From Microvirga aerilata (GTDB lineage: Bacteria; Pseudomonadota; Alphaproteobacteria; Rhizobiales; Beijerinckiaceae), in the NCBI RefSeq assembly GCF_016743775.1, contig NZ_JAEQMY010000031.1, positions 1-56,056 of the forward strand: 56,056 nucleotides of DNA. The letters run 5' to 3'. Each line of letters opens with the position of its first letter. Within the stretch, counting starts at the first letter, position 1. Shown here in pieces: positions 50,539 to 56,056 of the stretch. The translations under genes and the position numbers were made by a program. Under the pieces are notes generated by a model. The model made no database searches, was not told the DNA's origin, and was given only the letters and a program-made list of their open reading frames with translations.

Positions 50539-52254
50539 CTACTCGGCAGCCTCCTTGGTGGCCGGAGTGGTGGGTACATCGCGCATGCCGCCTAGGACCT
50601 CCTCGGCCGAGGCCTTGTAGTTCTTCACGGAACTCGTCCACTGGCCCCAGACGGTCGGGTCGATCTTGTCGCCGTTGTTGCCGAGGTTCTGCAGCCGGCG
50701 CTTGTCCTCGTCGGTCAGCACCTGCTTCGGAAGCGGCTGGAGGTGGCGCACGTCGTCGGCGGTGATGCCGATCGCCTGCCCCACCCGGCTGCCGTAATCG
50801 TCATGCACCAGCAGCAGGTGCCACACCATGCGCTCCTGCACGTCGCGCTCGCATTGGCCGAGCAATGTTCCCATGTTGAGAACGAGGTCGTCGCGCTCCC
50901 AGTCCATCATGGTGCAGTAGCGGCCGCGCGCCTGAACATAATCGTTGCGGCGCTCGATCACGCTGCGGGTCAGCCGCCCGCGGATCTCGGGCTGGTTGTG
51001 CGGCTCCTCCCGCGGCGATTCATGCAGGCCGTTGTGGATGGACGGCTCGAAGTTCACATGCGGGTTCTGCCCCGGCGCCAGATCGCGGCGGAAGGACATC
51101 TGCCCCCCGTTCAGGTTCGTGGACACCTTGGCGTTCTTCGCTTGGTTGACCGGCAGCTGCAGGTAGTTCGTGCCGACGCGGTAGCGCTGGGTGTCGGAAT
51201 AGGAGAAGGTCCGACCGACCAGCATCTTGTCCTCGGAGAAGTCGAGCCCGTCCACGAGCACGCCGGTGCCCATGGCGATCTGCTCGTTCTCGTTGAAGTG
51301 GTCCTCCACATTCCGGTTGAGCGTCATGACGCCCACGTGCCTCAAGGGGAAATCCTTCTCCGGCCAGATCTTGGTATCGTCGAGCGGATCCCAATCCAGC
51401 TCGGGATGGTCGTGATCCTCCATGATCTGGACATACATGTCCCACTGCGGGTGCTCGCCCCGCTCGATGGCCTCGTAGAGGTCCTTGGAGGCGGAGCCGA
51501 GATCCTGGCCCTGCACCTTGGCCGCTTCTTCCGCCGTCAGGCTGGCAAGGCCGCAGCGGGGGTGGAAATGATACTTCACCAGCACCGTGTCGCCCTGGGC
51601 GTTGACCATCCTGTAGGTGTTGACGCCGAAGCCTTCCATGTGCCGGTAGCTCGCCGGGATCCCGCGCGGGCTGAACAGGTGCGTCAGCATGTGCATGGAC
51701 TCGGGCGTTTGGCTCATGAAGTCGAAGATGCGGTTCGGCTCCTGGCGGAACGTGATCGGATCGGGCTTCAGGGAGTGGATGACATCCGGGAACTTGATGG
51801 CGTCGCGGATGAAGAAGACGGCGAGGTTGTTGCCCACGAGGTCCCAGTTGCCGTCTTCCGTGTAGAATTTCACCGCAAAGCCGCGCGGGTCGCGGGCAGC
51901 CTCGGACGAGTCGCGTCCCCCGATCACGGTGGAGAAGCGGATGGCGAGCGGCGTCCTCTTGCCGGCCTCCTGGAACAGCTTGGCGCGGGTGTATTTCGAT
52001 GCGGGCTCGTCGCCGATCTTGCCCGTGACCTCGAGCTCGCCGTAGCACACGAACCCGCGGGCATGGACGACCCGCTCGGGGATGCGCTCACGGTCGAAAT
52101 GGGTGATCTTCTCGAGGAACTGGTAGTTCTCCAGCGTCGCCGGGCCACGGCTGCCAACGGTGCGCTGGGACTGGTTGTTGGTGATCGGATGTCCCTGCCG
52201 GTTCGTCAGGACCTGATCCGAAGTGCCCGACGGTGCTTTGGGGTTTTTGTCCAT
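50539..52254 (-). CDS. Heme catalase (monofunctional, KatA-like)
   Basis: This 571-residue enzyme breaks down hydrogen peroxide. The distal His is in ERVVHARGF, the active Asn in DLVGNNLAVFFIRD, and the proximal heme Tyr in RTFSYSDTQRYRVGTNY. Other family blocks are RFSTVIGGRDSSEAARDPRG, MSQTPESMHMLTHLFSPRG and the C-terminal region after RYCTMMDWERDDL. Its length is between the small (about 480) and large (about 700) subunit classes, with a charged C-terminal extension but no flavodoxin-like domain. The ATG at 52254 has an AGGGAG site 7 bases upstream. I found no EcfG or OxyR-like site in the 200 bases upstream. Confidence 0.95.
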   Translation of the reverse strand: MDKNPKAPSGTSDQVLTNRQGHPITNNQSQRTVGSRGPATLENYQFLEKITHFDRERIPERVVHARGFVCYGELEVTGKIGDEPASKYTRAKLFQEAGKRTPLAIRFSTVIGGRDSSEAARDPRGFAVKFYTEDGNWDLVGNNLAVFFIRDAIKFPDVIHSLKPDPITFRQEPNRIFDFMSQTPESMHMLTHLFSPRGIPASYRHMEGFGVNTYRMVNAQGDTVLVKYHFHPRCGLASLTAEEAAKVQGQDLGSASKDLYEAIERGEHPQWDMYVQIMEDHDHPELDWDPLDDTKIWPEKDFPLRHVGVMTLNRNVEDHFNENEQIAMGTGVLVDGLDFSEDKMLVGRTFSYSDTQRYRVGTNYLQLPVNQAKNAKVSTNLNGGQMSFRRDLAPGQNPHVNFEPSIHNGLHESPREEPHNQPEIRGRLTRSVIERRNDYVQARGRYCTMMDWERDDLVLNMGTLLGQCERDVQERMVWHLLLVHDDYGSRVGQAIGITADDVRHLQPLPKQVLTDEDKRRLQNLGNNGDKIDPTVWGQWTSSVKNYKASAEEVLGGMRDVPTTPATKEAAE

Positions 52255-52456
52255 GGCTATCTCCCTTGATTTGCCGGCCACAGCTCGATTGTTCGGAGCC
52301 AAACATCCGACGCAGGCAATGGTTTTGCGGTCTCATGCGGATGCGGCGAATGGGAATACCTGATGCAGGGAGCCTGAAAGGAAATAGACGCGGCCGAAGA
52401 TGAAGCATCCGGGACGCAGGTGCCCTTTCACAGGAAACGTCGCGAAACCTTGGCCC

Positions 52457-52753
52457 TCAGGCGAAGACCCGGTCGCCCTGCTCGTCGATGATCTGCTTGC
52501 CCTTGGCAATCGCGAAGGCTGCCGCATCGTCCTTGCTGGGATGGGTTTCGGCACGCACGAAGCGATGCTCCTTCATGCCTGCTTCGAAATCCTTCTCGAT
52601 GACGCCCGCGGTCTGGTACCCTCCCTTGGCGGAATAGGGCGCAGGCCGGATGCGAAAGCCCTTGTACTCGACGGCGTCGGCGGCAGGCTCCTCCCGCCCG
52701 CTTGCGCCGCCGCCCGTGAGACGGGTCCAGAAGTCCTTGAAGAGTGATGCCAT
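52457..52753 (-). CDS. HlyU-family protein
   Basis: This 98-residue protein matches the alphaproteobacterial HlyU family (PF10115 type): ASLFKDFWTRLTGGG, VEYKGFRIRPAPYSAKGGYQ, TAGVIEKDFEAGMKEHRFVR and DDAAAFAIAKGKQIIDEQGD. The Pfam name derives from a Vibrio hemolysin regulator, but this family is not the ArsR-type HlyU, and its role in alphaproteobacteria is unknown. I use the ATG at 52753, where the conserved block begins. It is upstream of the catalase on the same strand with a gap of about 200 bases. Confidence 0.88.
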   Translation of the reverse strand: MASLFKDFWTRLTGGGASGREEPAADAVEYKGFRIRPAPYSAKGGYQTAGVIEKDFEAGMKEHRFVRAETHPSKDDAAAFAIAKGKQIIDEQGDRVFA

Positions 52754-52949
52754 CGCTGCAACTGAACGGATGTTTGATTCGCTACGGTGCAGCATAGCCC
52801 GAGACGCCGCGGCAGAGCCACCTCCCGCTATCTTCCATCCCGATCCACCGCGTCCACGCTGCCGCTGGGCTTAAATGCCTTGACGGCAGGACGCCCGCGG
52901 CCAAGTCTAGCAGCCAGGGGCGGCTTCGAGCGATATGGGGTTTACGGCC

Positions 52950-53303
52950 ATGAGGTATCCTTTGTTCGGCTTATGCCTGTTCGGCGCCCTCCTGACCGGA
53001 GGCCTGGCCTTCGCCCATCATGGCTGGGGCAGTTACGATGCCGCAAGGCTCGTGTCCATGACGAGCGCCGTCCAGCAGGTTCAGTGGGAGAACCCGCACG
53101 TGACCCTCGTCGTGAGCCATGAGAGCAAGAATTGGGATGCTGTGCTGGCGCCTCCTTTCCGGATGAGCGCCCGGGGCCTGCAGCCCGAGATGATCAGGCC
53201 CGGCACGTCCGTGACGCTGGAAGGCTATCCGTCGACCAGAGCGGATGCGGAGATGAGGGCGGAGCGCATCATCGTCGGCGGCAAGACCTACGAGCTGCGC
53301 TAG
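52950..53303 (+). CDS. DUF6152-family periplasmic protein
   Basis: This protein of about 117 residues starts with a signal peptide, MRYPLFGLCLFGALLTGGLA, ending at AFA before HHGWGSYDAARLV. It continues WENPHVTLVV, FRMSARGLQPEMIRPGTSVT and RADAEMRAERIIVGGKTYEL, the pattern of DUF6152 proteins (a small beta-barrel). An ATG five codons earlier (52935) is also possible. It is followed after 7 bases by the DUF6644 gene, a pairing often seen, which suggests a joint envelope function, possibly with metal (the HH-W motif after cleavage). Confidence 0.82.
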   Translation: MRYPLFGLCLFGALLTGGLAFAHHGWGSYDAARLVSMTSAVQQVQWENPHVTLVVSHESKNWDAVLAPPFRMSARGLQPEMIRPGTSVTLEGYPSTRADAEMRAERIIVGGKTYELR

Positions 53304-53310
53304 GCCCACC

Positions 53311-53778
53311 ATGTATCTCGATCTGCTTGCGGCCCTGGAGGGCTCCTGGGTCGGCCATGCGGGGCGCCACTCGGCCTGGCTCTACACCACGGCAAACCTG
53401 CTGCACGTGCTCGGAGCCGCCTTCGTGGTCGGAGGGATCGCGGTCTTCGACCTGAAGGTGCTGGCGGAGCGCGGCAAGCATGCGTGGCAGGTCGGGCGCT
53501 ATGCCATTCCGCTCGCCGGCGCCGGACTGGCGCTCCAGATCCCCACCGGGGTCCTCCTCCTTGCCGTAGAGGCCCGTGCTCTCGGGGTGAACCCGGCCTT
53601 TTACCTCAAGCTTGCCTTCATCGCCCTGGGGCTCGTCAATGTGGCGCTGTTCCATGCCCGGTTCAGCGCAAGCTTGCGCGCCGGCTCTCTTGCGCCGGAA
53701 GCGCGCGGCTACGCCCTCATTTCGCTGGTCGCCTGGATCGTTGCGCTCTTGGCGGGGCGAATGATCGCCTATCTTTAA
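53311..53778 (+). CDS. DUF6644-family membrane protein
   Basis: This 155-residue protein has four predicted membrane spans: TTANLLHVLGAAFVVGGIAV, YAIPLAGAGLALQIPTGVLL, YLKLAFIALGLVNVALFHA and YALISLVAWIVALLAGRMIA. His residues in spans 1 and 3 (NLLHVLG; ALFHARF) look like possible heme or metal ligands; this is only a sequence impression. It is probably co-transcribed with the DUF6152 gene. Confidence 0.8.
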   Translation: MYLDLLAALEGSWVGHAGRHSAWLYTTANLLHVLGAAFVVGGIAVFDLKVLAERGKHAWQVGRYAIPLAGAGLALQIPTGVLLLAVEARALGVNPAFYLKLAFIALGLVNVALFHARFSASLRAGSLAPEARGYALISLVAWIVALLAGRMIAYL

Positions 53779-53842
53779 GGAAAGACGAAGCCACCCCAGG
53801 CCGCCGTGCGCAGGCGCGGCAGCATCGTTTCAACCCATTCTC

Positions 53843-54703
53843 ATGAGGTCTTCCATGCGCGCCCGGCTGGCGCTTTGCGGGCTCTTCCTTTGCTGCGGCC
53901 CGGCCTGGGCCAATCCAGGCGGATCGACGGAAACGGTCGAGCAGGCCATGTGCCGCCTGATCGAAGGCGCCGCGCGGGCCCAGCAGATCCCCCAGGATCT
54001 GCTCACCCGGCTGATCTGGCAGGAAAGCTCATTCCGCCCCCGCGCGGTCAGCCCGGCGGGAGCGCAGGGGATCGCCCAGTTCATGCCCGGAACGGCCAGG
54101 GAGCGAGGGCTGACCGATCCTTTCGACCCCGAGCAGGCCATTCCCAAGGCCGCCGAGTTCATCGCCCATCTTGCGGAGCAGTTCGGCAACCTCGGTCTTG
54201 CGGCCGCCGCCTATAACGGCGGCCCGGCGCGGGTGTCATCGTGGCTTGCGGGCCAGGGGGGACTGCCCGCCGAGACCCGCAACTATGTGGTTGTCGTGAC
54301 GGGCCGGTCGGCGGAGGAATGGGCTGCGGACGCAAAGGAGCGGAAGAAGGCCGAGGACCAGGATGCCGCCGCCGCGGAACAGCAGACCTGCCGGCAGATC
54401 GTCGCAACCCTGCGCCTGCCCGGTCGTCGCGATACCATCGAGGCTCCGTTCGCACCCTGGGGCGTTCAGCTGGCTGGAAATTTCTCGAAGGACAGGGCCC
54501 TGGGGGCCTTCAGGCGCGCGAGCCGGGCCTATGCCTCGCTGCTGAAAGACGCGCGTCCCATGATCATCGGAACGAGGCTGCGCTATCGCGGCACACGAAC
54601 CTTCTACCGCGTCCGTGCGCCTGCCGAGACGCGGCAGGCTGCGGAGCAGCTGTGCCGAAGCATCCGGACGGCCGGGGGCAGCTGCATCGTGCTGCCGAGC
54701 TGA
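53843..54703 (+). CDS. Lytic transglycosylase (SLT) with C-terminal SPOR domain
   Basis: This 286-residue secreted enzyme has an N-terminal signal peptide (ARLALCGLFLCCGPAWA). The SLT domain (about 35-165) has the catalytic Glu in LIWQESSFRPRAVSPAGAQG, then IAQFMPGTARERGL and GNLGLAAAAYNGGPARVSSW. A Glu/Lys/Ala-rich linker leads to a SPOR domain (about 205-286; WGVQLAGNFSKDRALGAFRRA to YRVRAPAETRQAAEQLCRSI), which binds denuded peptidoglycan at division sites. It probably cleaves murein glycan strands in the periplasm. It is separated from the DUF6644 gene by 64 bases. Confidence 0.92.
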   Translation: MRSSMRARLALCGLFLCCGPAWANPGGSTETVEQAMCRLIEGAARAQQIPQDLLTRLIWQESSFRPRAVSPAGAQGIAQFMPGTARERGLTDPFDPEQAIPKAAEFIAHLAEQFGNLGLAAAAYNGGPARVSSWLAGQGGLPAETRNYVVVVTGRSAEEWAADAKERKKAEDQDAAAAEQQTCRQIVATLRLPGRRDTIEAPFAPWGVQLAGNFSKDRALGAFRRASRAYASLLKDARPMIIGTRLRYRGTRTFYRVRAPAETRQAAEQLCRSIRTAGGSCIVLPS

Positions 54704-54710
54704 CAGCAAA

Positions 54711-54746
54711 AGGCCTGCATCGACGATCAAACCGCGGTGCAGGCCT
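54711..54746. terminator. Hairpin between convergent transglycosylase and CYTH-like genes
   Basis: AGGCCTGCA and TGCAGGCCT form a perfect 9-bp stem with an 18-base loop, preceded by AAAA, which would be a T run on the minus strand. It lies between the convergent stops. Confidence 0.6.
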
Positions 54747-54754
54747 GCTGCGGG

Positions 54755-55531
54755 TTAGCGGCGCTGCGGCCGGAGGGAACGGGCCAGCTCGCGGATGACA
54801 TTGTCCTCGATGTTGAGGTTCAGATCGTTGTCATCCTCGGAACCCTCCTCATCGTCCGGAGCCGGCGTCGCCGGCCTGGACAGAACGGCCCCTTGAGGAG
54901 GCGTGCCCCTTTCGGCGGCAGGCGCCTGAGCGGCAGCGTTGCGCTGGCCTGCCGCGGGCTCCGCAGCATTGCGCGCCGGCGCGTGGGCAGTGTAGCCCCG
55001 CGGGGTTGCATAACGGTTCTCGAGGGTATCAAGCAGGCTGTTGAGCGCAGCGTTCGACATCGGGACGTCGGGAGCCTGAGGGGCTCCGTCCAGCGCGATG
55101 GAACGGTTCTGGTAGGTAACCTCCGTGGTCACATCCGGGCCGAACCAGGCGAGAGGCCGGAAATCCCTGGCTTCGTCTTCGCTCTCGAACAGGACGGAGA
55201 TCATGTCCAGAGGACCGGGCGTCACGTAGCGGGTAATCTGGATGTCGCGCGTTCCGACCGTCAGATGGGTGAGCAGGTAGTCGAGCTTGCCGGGGGTCAC
55301 GTCGAGCAGAGCCTCGGCATGCGCGCGCGGAACTTCGGTGCGCTCCTCGACCAGCCCGCCGGAGCCCGGCTGGATCAGCACGAGACTGCCCTTGTCGCCT
55401 TCGACAACCACGTAGGAACTGCGGTCGGCCTGATTGGGGAAGTGGCCTTCCGTGACACGATTGCCTCCTCTTTCCTTGCGGATCAGACGCGCAAGGGACG
55501 AAGCAATGAGATAACGTCTGGAAGTAACCAT
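54755..55531 (-). CDS. CYTH-like domain protein with acidic C-terminal tail
   Basis: The first 165 residues resemble a CYTH (triphosphate tunnel) fold by strand order: SRRYLIASSLARLIRKE, EGHFPNQADRSSYVVV, LTVGTRDIQITRYVTPGPLD, SVLFESEDEARDF and PLAWFGPDVTTEVTYQNRSI, the last like the P-x-W-x-G-x-E-V-T block of CYTH proteins. The usual N-terminal ExExK motif is not evident, so catalytic activity is doubtful. The remaining 90 residues are Ala/Pro-rich and end in an acidic stretch (DDEEGSEDDNDLNLNIEDN). Function unknown. It is convergent with the transglycosylase. Confidence 0.6.
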   Translation of the reverse strand: MVTSRRYLIASSLARLIRKERGGNRVTEGHFPNQADRSSYVVVEGDKGSLVLIQPGSGGLVEERTEVPRAHAEALLDVTPGKLDYLLTHLTVGTRDIQITRYVTPGPLDMISVLFESEDEARDFRPLAWFGPDVTTEVTYQNRSIALDGAPQAPDVPMSNAALNSLLDTLENRYATPRGYTAHAPARNAAEPAAGQRNAAAQAPAAERGTPPQGAVLSRPATPAPDDEEGSEDDNDLNLNIEDNVIRELARSLRPQRR

Positions 55532-55917
55532 ATCGAGTTCTCTACTATTAACGGACCGTTACTTACCAGCTCTGTAGAACTAGCGGCATATCTTATCAAT
55601 AGAACGAAATTGCAAATCCTACCGATGAGGTAACCAGCCTCGGTTTGACACGCAACAACGTTTGCAAGTGTGAAGGCTCGAGTTCGTAAGCACCGGTTCT
55701 CTGAAAGCCTATGATGGCGTTCCCATGGCAAAGTTCAATGGATTGTGACAAAAGCTTCCAGAGTTTTGCCAATAAAGTTAATTTGTGGAAGCCATCTCGT
55801 TCCGCGCCTCCTCCCACCCGAAAAGCCCTCGCGCACGTCTCACCGGCACATGACGATGGGATCCGGGCAGGGCGGCGTCCCTCCAACGAAACCGCAGCCT
55901 CCCGGGCGCTGAAAAAA
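55532..55917. other. Intergenic region upstream of the CYTH-like gene
   Basis: About 390 bases, AT-rich near 55540-55620, the likely promoter of the CYTH-like gene. No supported gene and no recognisable operator; no EcfG motif. Confidence 0.5.
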
Positions 55918-55950
55918 GAGCCTCGGCATCTTTCGCGGATGCCGAGGCTC
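55918..55950 (-). terminator. Strong rho-independent terminator of the right-edge gene
   Basis: GAGCCTCGGCATC, a 7-base loop and GATGCCGAGGCTC form a perfect 13-bp stem; on the minus strand it is followed directly by six T residues. It lies 29 bases after the stop of the gene entering from the right edge. Confidence 0.92.
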
Positions 55951-55979
55951 CTGTCATTCCGTCAGCAGCGAGAAGCCGC

Positions 55980-56056
55980 TTACTCGCTCGACTTCGTCTT
56001 GGGCACGTAGGGGCCGTTGCCGTCGAAGGTGTAGGCGGTCTTCACCGTGGTGTAGA
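55980..56056 (-). CDS. 3' end of an unidentified gene running off the window
   Basis: The minus strand is open from the window edge to TAA at 55980-55982 and ends YTTVKTAYTFDGNGPYVPKT then KSSE. A strong terminator follows, so this is a genuine gene end. The fragment is too short to assign a family. Confidence 0.6.
   Translation of the reverse strand, partial: YTTVKTAYTFDGNGPYVPKTKSSE

Noticed and set aside
50743..52269. Long plus-strand open frame opposite the catalase
   Set aside because: It is the shadow of the catalase gene, which has all catalytic residues and a good ribosome-binding site.
55711..56010. Plus-strand open frame at the right edge
   Set aside because: It runs through a strong minus-strand terminator and over the end of the minus-strand gene, with no ribosome-binding site or protein-like composition.

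Overview
The window looks like a piece of a chromosome from a high-GC alphaproteobacterium of the Hyphomicrobiales, most likely a Methylobacteriaceae/Microvirga-type organism. This is an inference from three things: an FtcR-type flagellar regulator next to a DUF1217 gene, perfect general-stress-response (EcfG sigma) promoter motifs, and alphaproteobacterial versions of PrkA-YeaH-SpoVR, HlyU and DUF6152/DUF6644 genes. I saw no tRNA, rRNA, CRISPR array or replication origin.

Layout. 1-3.3 kb: remnant of a flagellar neighbourhood. A 1278-bp IS3-family element (1410-2687) sits between an N-terminally truncated gene and a C-terminally truncated ftcR, with no matching target duplication, so it marks a deletion or rearrangement. 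4.1-7.1 kb: a GAF-PAS-GGDEF-EAL cyclic-di-GMP gene broken by one in-frame amber codon. 7.7-9.9 kb: a type-I-secretion-style subtilase with RTX repeats. 10-12 kb: a LacX-like epimerase, a stand-alone receiver protein and a small protein sharing overlapping divergent EcfG promoters, and a 72-aa ORF.

12.4-21.4 kb: a tightly overlapping operon resembling the actinobacterial decaprenyl-phosphoryl-arabinose route: HAD-UbiA fusion, GtrA, DprE1-like oxidase, DprE2-like reductase, then three tandem paralogous polytopic proteins that are candidate GT-C transferases. A GT87-type gene converges on it. 22.9-24.1 kb: a YihY/BrkB protein.

24.4-38.0 kb: a large glycan locus built as two divergent operons. 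Leftward: two NAD-dependent epimerases, a GT4 glycosyltransferase, three CgeB-like glycosyltransferases and a UDP-glucuronate decarboxylase-like gene. Rightward: an actinobacterial-type inositol-phosphate synthase, a histidine phosphatase, a fourth CgeB-like transferase, a nucleotidyltransferase, a methyltransferase and an oddly ordered (apparently circularly permuted) glycoside hydrolase. Each operon has a perfect EcfG-type promoter in the shared intergenic region. Two oxidoreductases follow in convergent orientation (38.1-40.1 kb).

40.3-46.1 kb: SpoVR-YeaH-PrkA operon with a small membrane-anchored protein downstream. 46.7-56.1 kb: an alcohol dehydrogenase, an unusual phosphoribosyltransferase-kinase fusion, a second YihY protein, a heme catalase, HlyU, DUF6152 and DUF6644 proteins, an SLT-SPOR lytic transglycosylase, a CYTH-like protein and the 3' end of an unidentified gene.

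The most interesting material is the pair of glycan loci. Together they combine arabinosyl-donor-like and inositol-phosphate chemistry familiar from mycobacterial envelopes, with stress-sigma control visible on the second locus.
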